DNA of 64,000 nt. It comes from Sternotherus odoratus (lineage: Eukaryota; Chordata; Testudines; Kinosternidae). Position numbers and translations under genes: made by a program. The stretch lies in assembly GCA_032164245.1 (NCBI GenBank), contig JAVMKO010000001.1, forward strand, positions 12,499,603 through 12,563,602, written 5' to 3'. Of the stretch, positions 46,204 to 59,500 are shown piece after piece (position 1 is the first letter of the stretch; each line of letters opens with the position of its first letter). Below the pieces are notes generated by a model. That model saw only the letters and a list, made by a program, of their open reading frames with translations. It did not search any database and was not told the DNA's origin.

Positions 46204-47768
46204 TATACAGCTTTTTAAATGGAAAAAAATGGGACAGGAGAACCAAGAACCAAACTTATTTATTCATAGCAATTAATACAATCCTGAATGGACTAGGACC
46301 AAGATATTCTTTGAGAGACTGTTCCCTTGAACAAAGTACTACCTTTATGGGTCAGGTCATATGAGGATCAAAGTAAGATGAAAATTACAAGGGAGGGACT
46401 TCAGGAAGGTACAGAGAGACAACATGTGAAATCTGAAAATCAAAGGCTCCAACATTAACAGCTGCCTACCAAAAGATGAGATGAGATGTTGGCAATGCAC
46501 ACTCTAGAAACGCAAGATTTTTTCTTCGTGTCAAACACATAAGGTGTACCCATCTAGATGAGCTTTGGCAGAGAGTAAGGCTAGATACATTACACAGACC
46601 AACTAGTTTGATTTTATATAATTTCTCTCTCTCTCTCTACATTCTTAAATGATTTTTTTTTTAAACATGCAATTTGAGTCTTAAGCTGTTTGCAGGTCAA
46701 GTTTCTGACCCCTTAAAGCAGGCGGTCAGGGAGAAAATGTTGGAGCTCTTAATTGATAGAATTCCCATCAAAATGCCACTCAGATAACAGATGTGGTCAG
46801 TAAAGACAGGGGAAAAGCTGTCTGACCATAAGGAGAGGCAGAAAGGGGACACAAAGGTTTCAGTACAACGTAACTCCCATGACAGCTCAATGAGAGAAAC
46901 CTATTATCTTGAGATTATTCATAACATGTAGCAAGATCTCACATAGAAAGTAATTACTATACATCACCACTGAATTTTACTGCAATGCTGCCCAGGGACA
47001 ATCCATATAAGAAGATTTGAGGATCATCATTCTGTATCACTCTGAGGCCTAGAATGAATCTTTTGAATCAGTGTGAAGTACTGGAAACAGCTGGAACCAT
47101 GGCTGAGAACTCCTTTTTATTAGACTATCACCAGATTAAATCACCATTGAGATTTGCAGTCTGTTACTGTCCAGTTTTTAAGTTCTTGCCATTTTGACTT
47201 TATAAATTCTATACGTGTAGTATACAGTAAGGCAGCTATGTGTCTTACATATGCCAAGAGTCCTAGATCATAGAGGTTGAGTTTCCTGATATCACTATGA
47301 AAGGTAGCTCAACCAATCACCACGCATACTCCACAGCTGAACTGCATGCAACAATTTCATTGGCTATAACAGGGAGATTGCATAGATAATGGATTAGTGG
47401 CCCAAATGCCATACCTGTGCAACAGGATGGACTTTCAGCTACTAATACTGAAGTTCTCCTGAGTGACATGTGAACTTCTTTTTTGTGGAAAAGCTTTATT
47501 TTTGATGTAATTGTTTAAACAAAACATTATATCCGTAATTATCACCAGAAAAGGTAAGCAAGTTGCTAGAATATCCATACTGAAAATTTTTCCAGTGCCA
47601 ACAACTGTAGTTTGCTTACTGATTTTAAGATTATCCTTAAAAGGTGCATCACAGGTAAGCATAGTAGACATGTGTGACTTCGTAGTTACACTGTACATTC
47701 TTGTCTGTTTAAATCACTAAAGCAAAGTTAAATAAAGTGTTACTCTACATTTTTTTTCCTTTTCCTAC

Positions 47769-47854
47769 CTTTGTCTAGGAACTATGAAGAGAGCTCGTAC
47801 TAACTTTCTTCTATTGGCTTTTGTGTTCATACTCATACAAAATTCCATTGCTGC
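47769..47854 (-). CDS. UPF2: UPF2 coding exon, window exon 4 of 15 (MIF4G-2)
   Basis: 86 nt, the shortest exon here; acceptor TTATAG, donor GTAGGA. It encodes AAMEFCMSMNTKANRKKLVR followed by ALFIVPRQR, part of the helical core of MIF4G-2. It leaves two bases of an Arg codon that exon 5 completes 13 kb downstream. No open frame long enough to stand out surrounds it; the call rests on family similarity plus correct phase on both sides. Confidence 0.94.
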
Positions 47855-48820
47855 CTATAAGAGAAAAGTCAATGTTTCACTTTTAAACCAGAATTTCTAC
47901 ACATAAAGCAGTAAACCCTACATATTAAACGTTTCTGTTACTTAAATCTAGCTTTTGCCACATGCAATTGCTTAAAAAATAATATAATCTTCATTTTCTA
48001 GCTAGAATTTGCACATTCAGATGACATGAATGTTAAAATCTATACTATAGATTGAACCTTTGGACCAATAGATGGAAAATGGAAACTTTGGGCTGATGGG
48101 GAGGGAGAGAAAGAATGAGTCAACTGTCTGAGAAACATTTGCAAGATTCACAAACTATGGAGAAAGGCTGGGGAGTTTGCCTTTACTGTCGCACCAACAG
48201 CCACATATGGCAATTGTGCAGGTACAACAGCTATTAATGATTAACTCTATATGTAGACGATATGATTCCAGAATATGAATGTCTGATTCTGAATTAACCT
48301 AATCCACTTTCTACAGGGATTAGGCCATTTTGGGATAAAGCACTCTTATTCCTGAATAAGAGAAACCACACATGAAATTAATCAGGACTAGCTGTTGCAC
48401 TTGAAAAACTCACAGTCTACCTTAATTTGAATTAACATTTGTGTGTAGACAGGCCCTAAGTATCACAATCCCCTTACCCAGAGTAAAGTCTGATTCTGGA
48501 TTCTAACTCTCTAGGTGGGCAAGCCCTTACCCAATTGCTGCCTGTGTGAGGGAGAGAAGAGGAAGTACTCTCTTAAGATTAGGAAGAGACTCTACACCTG
48601 CTGAAGTCAGCTTCCTGGAAAAAAGTCAGAAGAGTCTGAAAATTCTTGTATAAAAACATTAAAAACCTCTCCCTGAAGCCTATACAGCCTACAATGTTGA
48701 TTACAGTTTCTCTTGCTATTACACTGGTAAGAAACACCTGAAGGACACTTTTGATCAAATTAACATGCAAGGTTTAGTACTGTGCGATTACGGGAGGATA
48801 ATACAATAATGTGACTTTAC
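47855..48820. other. UPF2 intron between window exons 3 and 4
   Basis: 966 bp. 48244-48462 is a possible MITE (separate entry). Nothing else recognised. Confidence 0.75.
48244..48462. repeat. Possible palindromic MITE
   Basis: ATATGTAGACG on the left and GTGTGTAGACAGGCCC on the right fit degenerate ends of the GGGCCTGTCTACAC group, and ATTCCTGAATAAGAG in the middle has an inverted partner (CTGATTCTGAATTAACC). Old and diverged. Confidence 0.4.
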
Positions 48821-48924
48821 CTTGTCTATGAGGTCTCTGTTGACACAGTTTGGGAGTTGCTGAAGGAAAGCATCTACTATCAGTTTTAAGTGAGACCCAG
48901 TACTGGCTTCTTCATCCTCTTGTT
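48821..48924 (-). CDS. UPF2: UPF2 coding exon, window exon 3 of 15 (start of MIF4G-2)
   Basis: 104 nt; acceptor TACTAG, donor GTAAAG, ending in phase 0. It opens with EQEDEEASTGSHLKLIVDAF and continues through the first helices of the second MIF4G domain (QQLPNCVNRDLIDK). MIF4G domains are alpha-helical HEAT-like repeats; MIF4G-2 of UPF2 is a structural scaffold between the N-terminal domain and the UPF3-binding MIF4G-3. Confidence 0.95.
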
Positions 48925-49269
48925 CTAGTAGAAAGCAAACAAGCAGCATATTTTATGGTGCACAATAAACAACCATTGTACTTAGTTCTCTAAATGTAAT
49001 ACAGGGATCTGTTCAATGCTTACAATACTCACCTATAGATACCTGTGGGGGAAGAGGAAGAGAAAAGGAAGTTAATTGTTAACTTATCTAAAGGGTTATT
49101 GGCTGGATACCTTCCTATTCATGAACTATGAATAAATTAGTATTTTCTAACTGCTTAATTTCACCCAGTGGGTGGATCAGCAACTACATATTCTTACCAA
49201 GACATGAAAGGTTCTTTCAACCATATGATGTGGGCCACAAGAAGATCTGAATGAGGAGAGGTAGGCAAT

Positions 49270-49600
49270 GAAAGAACAGTTACTCACCTTACATAACTGT
49301 GATTCTTCAAGGTGTGTTGTCTACATGGATTTCACTTCTGGTGTGCATGTGCCTCAGGCCAGAAAGAAATTAGATACTTTTGGCCAGCAGCATCTGCTGG
49401 GGCTGCACCTGCACCCTGAATCCCCGGCACCTCCCCACATAAAGGCATAAAAGGTGGAGTGGGCTCACCTGGTCCCTCAATTCCAGAATCCAGATGGCAT
49501 AGGACTTCATAATAGAGGGGAAGGAGGGCAAGTCATGGAATCCATGTGAACAAGACATCTCAAAGAACCATAGCTACTGTAAGGCAAATAACTGTCTTTT
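49270..49600 (+). repeat. DIRS-like terminal fragment
   Basis: AACAGTTACTCACCTTACAT followed by ACTGTGATTCTTCAAGGTGT and CACATGCACACC-type sequence resembles the terminal region of the DIRS-type element at 3529, which starts GTAACTGGTGTTCTTCGAGA. The right end mirrors it (AAAGAACCATAGCTACTGTA near 49564), so this may be a short element with inverted ends. Confidence 0.5.
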
Positions 49601-52600
49601 CTTCTGCTAATCCCAACATAGATGACTTTCAAATGTCAGAAATTGGGATGCTTCTCAAAGAAGCCACAGAAGATAGACTGGTGTCTCACCTATATGGATG
49701 GATTTAATCATAGTATGATTTAATAAAATTTGATACCTGCCTAGACAATCTTTGAGTAAATACTGCTTGACATTGAACCCTATCTACAATGCTACTAACA
49801 GCTGAGAAGAGTTCCTCTCTGCAATATTACAAGCAGCCTGTGAGCAGTCCTGAAGACCCTTGTTTGATGAAAGTCCCATGAAGCTCCATAGACAGGCAAA
49901 GCAGACTATAAACAAAGGTGTGAAATTTCTGAGAGGCAGAGGTGCTGGAGGTGCAAGTGGAAGTCATATCCTCTTGAAATACCTCTCCTCCATTCTTGCC
50001 AACAGTCTGATATTTAAAACCCATCCTTTGTGCTCCCTGTCCTAGTTATAATCCTGGGCAGCTGTAGAGCAGTTAAAAAGCTGGCCTTTCAACCTTGAAG
50101 TCTCTGTGGAGGGGAACATATGGGAAGAATGCCCGAGACATGGCCTCTTCTAAGCTTTTTCTGTCTACTGGAACCTCAGAACTGAGCTGGGCAGCACAAC
50201 TGTAACAGGGAAGAGAATCCAGGAAACAGGCAGAGAGTACAATCAACATGGCTCTAAACGTATAGGGGGTGGAGAAGACTGGCTAATCCTTCCCCTAATC
50301 ATCTTTGAGCTGACGTGTTTGAGTGGGATACAGAGGAATAGAGAACACAGGGAACTTTAGGGAACAGGGATTACAAAAGAATTTGTGCAACCCCAAACCT
50401 CTTTCCATTGCCAGGAAAGAAAAAAAATTGGGGAGAAGACTGGGCATTCACAAGAGCAAGAGTGACAGAGATGCCTCCTGAAGACAGAGGAGAACTTAGA
50501 CTTGCCATCCTCCACTGAAGATGCCAGAGATAACATAGTAGGTCACTGCACTCTTCCTTTTCAAAGGCAGTTGGTAGGTTGGAGGAGTTTTTGAGAGAGG
50601 GAGATCTTGTGGGGGTTGAAGAGGAGAGACGAGGCTCAAAGTGCTAAATACTTAATTTAACTTCTAACAATGAGGCCATGAGAATCTATTTCACCAGCTC
50701 CCAAGCCAGAGTCATTTCATTTTTGGAAAACTGTCTATGGAAATAGATTTAAAATGCCCCCCTCTCCATTTTCTCCTTGAGAAGATTTAGGGTTCTCTAG
50801 TTACGCTTTGTTGGCTCATCTCCAGCATTTTCTTTAGTAGCTTCTCATCCTTCCCTCTACCTTCTATCTTGTAGCATTCCTCATGGTTTGCTCTTCAACC
50901 AGCCTCTATACTTTCTGTAGGGGACCACATCTGTTCTCATTATCTCAGCTCCCATCTCTATTGTGATAGCTCTTAAAAAAAGCCAAACCACTACCTCTTT
51001 TCTCCACTCGTCTCCAATTACCTCTCAGACAACCCTTCTGGTAGGTCTATAATTTCACACTCCATCTATGCCACACTTATTTTTGTTATGTATTATTTTT
51101 ACAAGTAACAATTAGAACTACTGTAATTGGAAGAGAGAAAAGAAACACACTTATTTTGTACACTTGAAAGTACATTATTTCACTGTTTCTCCTGTATAGT
51201 CACTCAGTTTCCTCCTTTTACTCCAGGAGCCTTTCACAGCAACAAAGAGAAAAATGTTTTAGAGAAAAGCCACAAAAATTGACAGGGAATACCAATACTG
51301 CTGTAGTATCTGAAAATACTTTTAATATTTTTAATTTACTACAAGTCAAGTTAATGGGGCATCTTATAATTTTCAGGGGAATAGGCTGATAGAGATGGGG
51401 AAGAGACTAGAGCCTTTTGGTCATGAATTATTCCTAATACCTGCTGCTATTGCTGTAGATACTACATTTGCCTCTTCCCTCCCTACTGTCTCAGGAAGCA
51501 TGGGTTCCTCTCCTGCCAGCCCCTCTTCCATTAGTATACAACAATGACCACATTCCACCAGCTAATTCTATAGAAGCTGCTGGTAGGGCTTCCCCTGGCT
51601 CCTCAGCGGCTTAGCAGCAGCTGGGCTCGTTGCTTCTATCTCCCCTAGAAGCTCCACCCGGTCAGGGAGCAGAGAATGTTTCAGCCTCCAGGTCCTTTTG
51701 GTCTTTGGCCTCTCTATTTAGACTGCTGACAAAGGAACAAGTTAGTAACAATTACTGAAGTGTTTTTTAATAATGTGGTCACCTGTCCACTGTATTAAAA
51801 TTATCAAATTAATTTCAAACTGAGCAGCCATTACATGGGGACAGCTTTCAGATGCTACTAACCAGAAATGAATGCAAATTGGTGTCTTGGGTCCTGATTC
51901 AGCAATGCACTTAAGCAAGTTTTTAACTGCTTTGTTGAATTACAGCTCTAGTGAAGAAAGATTCCAGATCATAATTACCAGCTTCCTGAGCCATCCAATC
52001 CCTTGAGATAATTCACAGCAAATATTTCTCAACATCTTGGGTTTTTTGGTTTTTTTTTTTGTTTCTAGAACAGCTTTCTCAGTCCTCTAAATAGGATATT
52101 GAGTAACAGGCATAATATTCAAACTCATTTTCTGAACATTCTCTCTGTTGTAGACTACTTGGTACTAGAAGCCAATTTTAAATCCTAGCTATTTATCAAC
52201 ACTAACTTCCATCTACTCCCAACACCACTGTGCCCTTGACTACGTCCATTCCTCTCTTCTTAATACTCCCTTTGTCTCCCTCCACACAGCTTCATTCCTT
52301 CCACGTGCCAAGCACCATCCTCTCCTTCAAGCAGCACCTCAAAACTCACTTCTTTCAGCTTGTTTTCCGTCACTATTTTCAGCTCCGGTGCTATCTGCTC
52401 CCTCTCTCCTGCCTGAGCATACTAAAAACAAAACAAAATTAAGATGTACCCAAAATAAACATGACAGAAGCAAAATAAGTTGATCCAAATCCCTTAGAAA
52501 TAATACTTTTCAATGAGCAGTTTCAACTTTCCTTCTGAGTAGCATATCCTCCCCTTTCCATCCTCATGGTTTTATTTCTTTTTGTTATAGTTACATTCAA

Positions 52601-52947
52601 CAGAAGTGTTAAGCTTCTTGGGGTGGGGACTGTTTCTTTTTATTCATCAGGAAAACTCCACACATACCATGCTACATAGTAAGTCTTCTTTTTGTATAGT
52701 CAAACTGACAAAGTTAATTTATTTTGGAATTTAGAATCCAAAAGGACATCTTCAAAAGATGTCAATTCTATCCACTGCCTGGTGCCATGTAAAAACTAGT
52801 TCAAGTAATTTTCTAGTAACGGGTTATGGGTAAGACAAAATTCTGTGGATTCCACTGTGTTATTACCACTCCCTAGTAGACCGGAAAGCTCAGAAACTGA
52901 AATGACTCTTCTGCATTGGCAGCAATTGGAATACCAGGCCAGCCAAC

Positions 52948-52976
52948 GGGGGGGGGGGGGGGGTGGTGGGGGGGGT
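52948..52976. repeat. Poly-G tract
   Basis: A near-pure G run of about 29 bp broken by two T. It can form a G-quadruplex; length is likely unstable and assembly here may be inexact. Confidence 0.9.
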
Positions 52977-54599
52977 TGGTTTATTTTAACATTTTTTACT
53001 GGGGGTGTGAGGGAGGGCGGTATTACTTATCAAAGATACTTGTATATAGAACTAAAGGAACTTGGGCACTCTCACTGCTTAGGATAAATAGTTACTGCCA
53101 CCACAATAACAGAAAAGGCAGTTTCAAAACTATATAGCACTAATCACAAAAATGCAAAACCAAAACCATCAAGCTTTCTACACCAGCATTGGGAACCCTT
53201 TGCAAACATGCAAGAAAAATCTCTCCTTGTGTTTTAAAATGGTTGATTCAATTACTTTCCCTTAACTAGTTAAAGGATATAAAATGGGGAGCAAAACTTC
53301 AACATCAGAAAGACAAGATTTTGGTCACACTTGGGTAGCATCCTTTCTCTGTGAATTATTGTTATGTATCAGCACTTATATAATGAGCATGTTAGAAATG
53401 CAGACTAAGCGGTGAGAAAAGAGATTTCTCTCAATTTTATCACTTATGTTTCCCCGTCCTTTACCCTCATACTGTTATTTCAAAGATGTCTTTCACATAA
53501 TTGTTTTTCCACCACACTATGTATATGGTTTCACAAATATAGTTTAACTAAAGCAATCTCAAAGCTAATATAGTGCTTCTATTTGATTAATGAGTGGTGA
53601 GAAACCTGTTTATAGAGCAGGTGTATTAAACTGTCCTTAATCAGCATTGTGTGTGCAACTGCCCAAATGGCAGAAACAGTTCTCTTAAACCAAGTTAAAA
53701 AAAAACATGTGAATGCACACTATGCCAGACACTTTAAACTATGGCAAGCTTTTTAATAGTTTTAGCAAGAGGGTATCTGGGAGTAAAGTGTTAAACATTT
53801 TACTAAGCTCAACCTTGACTTTAATAGTGAAAAATATTCACTAGCAAATTTCAAATAGCTGGCTGAGAACTGGATTGCTTACATAATTTTGCATTTATTA
53901 TGTGTTTTATTCGGAAGGTCTCAAAGCACCTTTGTTACATGAGACTTATACATCCGCACTAAGCACAGAAGACACCCCTTCTTAATTTTTTCTACTAATG
54001 ACAAGCCTGTGACTTTAACACTAGCTGACTAAACTAAACTAGACTTCAGGTGTTAAGAGCAGCTGCAGAAGCAGGCAAAGCAGGGACTGTTGCACTGGGT
54101 GGGGAGGAGGAGGTAAAATGGGAGCCAGATGGAGCCATCCCTCCCTCAAGCATGTTCCAGACCCATAACTGCACAGGGGAGACCACTTCAGAGAAACTAG
54201 AGCCTTTCCTCCACACGTAATATGGCCCTATGGGAAAACTGCGGAGAAAAATCAGTCAGAAACTCCAGACAGTAGAACCAGCTACACAGAAGCAGCTTCT
54301 GACATACAGAGAACTCGCTACAGTTTTGACATGACATTCTTTACTCCACGTTGACTGGCTGTTTGTTTCAACCTTCTCCCTCCCACTCCCTTAGTCTCTT
54401 CATCTCAGCTTCACTCCATACGTGGTCCTTTTCCCCTAATCTCCCTTTCTGTGTCCCCCATCAACATTCCCTCACTCTTACTTTTCTTTTCATTTAAAAA
54501 TATCCCCTCATAACTAAACCACCCCAAAATTTTGTGGCACCAACATGACATTTCCTGCCTTCACTTTGTTCACTCTACTCATGTGTTCTACCCTTTTCC

Positions 54600-54755
54600 C
54601 ACCCTGTACCTGTTTTATCTATTTAGTTTGTAAGCTTTTCAGCATAGGGATTGTCAACTACTCTGCGCGTACAAGTGCCTAGCACAATGGGATTTCATTC
54701 TTGGTTGGCCCTTAAGCACTACCATAATAAACATGATTAATAATGGTAATAGTAT
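54600..54755 (+). repeat. L2/MIR-type LINE 3' end
   Basis: GTTTGTAAGCTTTTCAGCAT, GTGCCTAGCACAATGGGATT and a tail of AATAATGG-like repeats follow the order of the common amniote L2-type 3' terminus (TGTAAGCTCTTTGGGGCAGG in better-preserved copies). Old and diverged. Confidence 0.5.
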
Positions 54756-56420
54756 ACTATCTCAATTACAGTTATCTCACAATCTTCCAGAATGTATGAA
54801 AAAATAAGTCACCAAATGATGCATTTGGTGGTTAAGAGAAATACACTCAGCTTCCCCAGGTAAGGACATCTTGCCAAACTGTCACTAGATTTTGGTTGTG
54901 GAGGAATCAAGCTCAAAAACCAAACGAACAATCAACTTATCAAATGGAAATTAAACATCAAACGTATAAAAATGTCTCAGTTTAGATTTTTGTAACACAC
55001 TTTCCTAAATTTGTATACAATATGTAGGGTTTGCAGTGCACTCTCCTTGTATTCACAGCTTCACAGTGCATTTCACAGATTCCTCCATATGCTTCAAGCA
55101 AACCAATTTTTACATTTGGTATTTTGTTAGGCTGTAATAATTTTCATTTTATTTTGAAAGAATCCCTTCCCCCTCCATGCCCTTCCATTGACTCCATGCC
55201 CCACCTCAACTTTCCATTTTGAGCTAACGTAATTATTGGTCCATCTGTATTTTGTGACATGTGTTTGAGACATACTCTCCCTACCACACTGTCTAGGATC
55301 TGGTGCACTGTCACTGTTCAATTGTGCATGTTAGTCTGGTAATCTGGCATTCTTTCCCTATTTTTGGGGGTGTCAGTGAGCTAAGCGTATGTCAAGACAG
55401 AACCTGCCTGCATTTCCGACCTCATTTTCTGCAAAACCCTCTACACTCCTCTGACCTAAAAAAGATACATCTCTCAGAAATAATCACTTTATGTGGTTAA
55501 TGTTGTGCCCACAATGTGCCTTCAAGACATGGAGGAATGGTCCTTGCCCCGAAGATATCGCAATCGAAGGGATGGACAGACAAGTAGAGAGAGGTTGGAG
55601 GAAGAGGAAAAGGTTTTTGTTTTTTTTTAACTATACGTGTCAAACAGATGCTAGGAGCAGAATGGCAAAAGTGGATCTTTAAGGGGGACTTAAAATACCA
55701 AGAGTGTACAGAAAATGCAGATAAAGGAAGGTTGATCACCACATGGAAGAAGACATGGATATATTTATGTAAGAAGCTGACAACTAGATGGTTAACAATG
55801 CAAAGCAAGAAAGTACAGCAGGGATAATTTATGCAGGGTTTTGAATTGATGGCCATAAGCTTATCTGTGGTAATGTAGGGGATGTGGAGTCATGAAAGGG
55901 AATTCCAATGGAGAAGTGAGATGATCAAAATGACAGGCAAGGAAGAGGACTTAAGCTGCAGCATTTTATATAGATTAAAAAGCAACATGGGTGTTAGGGG
56001 AAAATGCTACAGCAGGCAAAGCAGGATATAATGAGGCCAGGAAGGTGAAATTTCGTTTCAGAGATGGAAAGAAAAGGATGGATCTCAGATACCTTGGAGG
56101 AAGGAACAGAAGGATTTGTATTAAGTCTGGATGTTTGCAGCAAGAGGAGCTGGGCAATCAAAAAATATCACTCAGTGCCACGATTTGGAGGTTAAGGTCG
56201 TTGGTGTTGATGACAGTAGCAGAGAAAGGGGAAGTTGAGAAGAAAGATCAATAGCCAAAATGAGAGACTGGATGGAGGGAGAATCCTTTCTCTCATATTA
56301 ATACTCACTCCCTTCCTGAATGTCTTGCATTTGCTTGCATTGTCATATTTAGAAAGCTCTCTGGAGCACAGAGAACATCTTGATGGTCACAGAGACATGC
56401 AATTTATAGTAATTACCCTA

Positions 56421-57451
56421 CAGTAACTCCTCGCTTAACGTTGTAGTTATATTTCTAAAAAATGCGACTAAGAGAAATGATATTAAGCTAATGAATTTCC
56501 CCATAAGAATAAATGTAAAGGGGGGCAGGAGAGTGTTAGGCTCCAGGGGAAAAAAATTTCACCAGACAAAAAACTGTAGAGAGAGAGAGAGAGAGAGAAT
56601 ATACATTTTAAACAAACAAGTTAGTACTGTACAAAACGATGATTCTGAATATTGGTTGAGGTGGTGAAGTTAGAGGGTGGAATCTCTCCCAGGGAATGCC
56701 TTGCAGCTAAAATGATGAACTAGCATTCGGCTGAGCCCTCAAGGGTTAACACATTGTTGTTAATGTAGCCTCCCACTCTACAAGTCAGCACAAATAGAGG
56801 GAGGAGAGGCAGCATGGCAGACAGAGATACACAGAGATACAGAGAGATACAGAGAGATACAGAGAGATACAGAGAGATACAGAGAGAGAGAGAGAGAGGT
56901 GTATTGCCCCTTTAAGTACACTGACACTACTCTAAGTACATTGCCTTTTTAAGTAGATCAGGAAGTTGAGACAGCAGCTGCAGCCAGCAAGCTCCCTCTG
57001 TCCTGTGTGCATGCCCCCCGCCCCTCTATGGAGAAGAGGTAAGCGGGGTGTAGGAGGACACTCTGTCATTAGCCTGCCTCTTCCCCCTCCCCCTGCACAG
57101 CACACAGGAGACTCCGGGGAGCAGCTCCAAGACAGAGAACAGGAGCAGTGCATGGCAGTGGAAGGAGGGACAGCTGAACTGTTGGCAACTGATAGCCTGC
57201 TGGGTGACTGCTACAAGGAAACTTAGGGACGTGGGGAGCTGATGGGGGGGTTGCCAGTCAACCCTGGTTCCAAGCCCCAACCAGCTAACTCCAACGGGCT
57301 GCTCTTCCTGCAAGCACTGGACAAACAGGCGGCTGCCAAACAATGTTATAAGGGAGCACTGCGCAACTTTAAGCAAGCATGTTCTCTAATTGATCAGCAA
57401 CCTAGCAACGAAACAACATTAACTGGTACAACTTTGAGTGAGGAGTTACTG
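56421..57451. mobile_element. Tigger-like non-autonomous element
   Basis: 1,031 bp. Ends CAGTAACTCCTCGCTTAACG and GAGTGAGGAGTTACTG, flanked by TA (56419-56420 and 57452-57453). Subterminal AACGTTGTAGTTATATTTC and CATAAGAATAAATGTAAAGG are typical of turtle Tigger derivatives. It holds two short tandem tracts (56579-56600 and 56815-56898). Frames across its GC-rich centre (56930-57480) are not supported as genes. Confidence 0.85.
56815..56898. repeat. 10-bp tandem repeat, (AGAGAGATAC)n
   Basis: About six copies of a 10-bp unit AGAGAGATAC running into a pure (GA)n tail. It lies inside the Tigger-like element and is likely variable in length. Confidence 0.9.
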
Positions 57452-57586
57452 TATTTTAGCAGTACTTTAAAAAAAATATAGTTGAGGTATGTCTACTATG
57501 AAAAGTGACTATGTAAAGAAGGCACATTCTTAGTTAATGGATCTGCTCCCTTTGTGTATCAGAATCATATCTGATGACTAGAGTTA

Positions 57587-57700
57587 TAAAGCTTGTTACT
57601 TACCATAACTGTATTTTCTTGATAGTGTTGGCTCTGCATATTTTTGTGTTGTGGAGGTACTCTCAGCCCCAGAGAGCTTCAAAAACCTTCTGAAAAACAG
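57587..57700 (+). repeat. Possible DIRS-like terminal fragment
   Basis: AGCTTGTTACTTACCATAAC and TGTATTTTCTTGATAGTGTT resemble the DIRS-type terminal pattern (TTACTTACC, TAACTG, TTCTT-G-GTGTTG) in a diverged form. The following 57700-58560 could be body sequence of the same element, but I could not confirm any coding similarity. Confidence 0.3.
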
Positions 57701-59350
57701 CACCCAGTGAGGATGCACTATGACCTAGCAGTGAACTCAGTGTCCTTCACCTTTTTCATCAGGTCATCCATCTTATAGCTGAAAAGACCCTCCCCACTTG
57801 AAAAGGTGGTTTGCAACACAGACTTATGCCTCAGACAAAAGGCCCAAAGATTCAAGCCAGAAGCACTGACTCCAAAAGAGCGGATGCCACTATACGAGTC
57901 AGCACATATGAATCATCACAAGTTGTCAGGACTGAGGTTTGGAACTTGGTTTCCATTCCTTGGCTGGCAAAACCATCCATCCGCAGCATGCCTATTTAGT
58001 ACTACGTCTCTTTGGTACAGGGGAAGCTCCTGGCCCTGATAAAAGAGACCCTATGGCAAGTACTTTAGAATCAGAAATTACCCTCAGATTTGGTTAAGTT
58101 CTTGCCCCTCAAGGCTCACATCTTTGAACAGACAAGGCTTCAGTGCCCATTTACGACTTTGGAACTGACACAAACTTCTTCACTGCCTAAGTCATCCCAG
58201 CTTTGTTTGGCTTTGAAGTCAAACGCAGTCTATTCCTTCATGGGGACAGAAAGACGACTTAATATATATTGGGGTGGGATTCATAAGGCTTCTGGTTTGA
58301 GGCCACAGTGCCTCTACTGACCATTGGCGCAGGCTCAAGTCTGAAGACCCTATACACAGAGCAGAAATCTGGGGAAGAAATATCCCCAGGCAAAACCAAG
58401 AACATAATTCGCATCCACCTCTGGGAAAAGCAAGGGACACAATGCACACAAAGAAAGTCCCTCTTCTCCTGCAGAGAATTGCAGAAAGGAAGTAATTGAA
58501 AGTACTTGGCTCTTGGATCCTGACATTTGGTGTTGCTTTTCAGAAGGTTTCCGAAGTTCAGTAGCAACAGTAGGAGGCTCAGAACTCACAGGTAGGAGTA
58601 CACCATGACTAACATACCTTTTTTCACCTCTGCAATCTATGCTAACATTATTACAGGAGAGAGGATTTGCTGGATTCTATTCCTTCTTGTTCTTAGCAGG
58701 ACTGTTTACCAAGTGTCTATCAGGGAAGGCAATAGTTATTATTGAAAGCAAAATCTGTATTACTGATGATGCACAAGAAAGAAAGAATCCTGTTTGACTT
58801 TTACAGTCCACACTGGGCTTAAAAATAAAGCATCTTTTTATTTGTAAGCTGAACACATTTGATAAGATAATAATGGATACACAAACATGAAGTCTCACAT
58901 GCCATTTATTACTGTCACTTTTCTAAGTAGAACTTCCTTACATTTAATCTTTTTCACAATTCAATTAAATGCCAAACTAGTAACAAAGGTATCTATTAAC
59001 CTTCACCACACAAACCTCAAAATAGTGGTTACCTAACCATATTCATGTCTTTACTGAGTAGGAAAAGTTATTTCTACTTTTATCTTTTAGCAGTTTTGGA
59101 CCAATTTTCTTTTCTTTCTGCAGAGCATTTTTATTTATCTCTCTTTATTGAATGTTTTGTTAGAAGTGCCTGCTGAGCACAATAAGATGCAGGAAGGAAT
59201 GACCTTGTTCAAACTGCTTCTAGCTACCACAGATGTTGCCCAGAAGAATCAAAAGCACCCCTCCACATTAATACAAGGAATTGAGGAAATACCAGGACAC
59301 AGCTAGAAAACAATACAATAGCCCTAAAATTTTATCAGCTCTGCTTTTAC

Positions 59351-59500
59351 CTTGCTCATCAAGAAGCTTTTTTGTGAGATCTTCTCCTTCATCTCCACAG
59401 TCTAACTCCAAGTTATCATCATTAATGTCCAAATTCTCCATATCCAACTCCAAATCCTCTGTACCAGGAACATCCTTATTATCCTTGGCATCTTTTGAAT
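59351..59500 (-). CDS. UPF2: UPF2 coding exon, window exon 2 of 15
   Basis: 150 nt; acceptor AAACAG, donor GTAAAA. It encodes an acidic, low-complexity segment (DLELDMENLDINDDNLELD, then DLTKKLLDEQ) that links the end of the first MIF4G region to MIF4G-2. The split Asp codon at its start and split Glu codon at its end fit exons 1 and 3. Length and phase are kept although the residues are acidic filler, which supports a functional exon. It is preceded by a 2.8-kb intron and followed by one of 10.4 kb. Confidence 0.95.

Larger units (their letters stand above)
34644..47768. other. UPF2 intron between window exons 4 and 5
   Basis: 13.1 kb, the largest intron. 34644-36749 and 41417-44212 are AT-rich with no element I can bound; 46204-47768 likewise, with a (CT)n tract at 46624-46639. 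The rest is the hAT pair (36750-39479), the Tigger-like elements (40039-41416, 45515-46203) and a hAT MITE (44213-44910). Confidence 0.75.
48925..59350. other. UPF2 intron between window exons 2 and 3
   Basis: 10.4 kb. Named elements are listed separately. 49600-54600 contains no element that I can bound; it has a G-run at 52948-52976. 52190-52690 has L2-like character (AAGCTTCTTGGGGTGGGGAC near 52612). 54760-56420 and 57700-59350 are unassigned. Confidence 0.65.
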
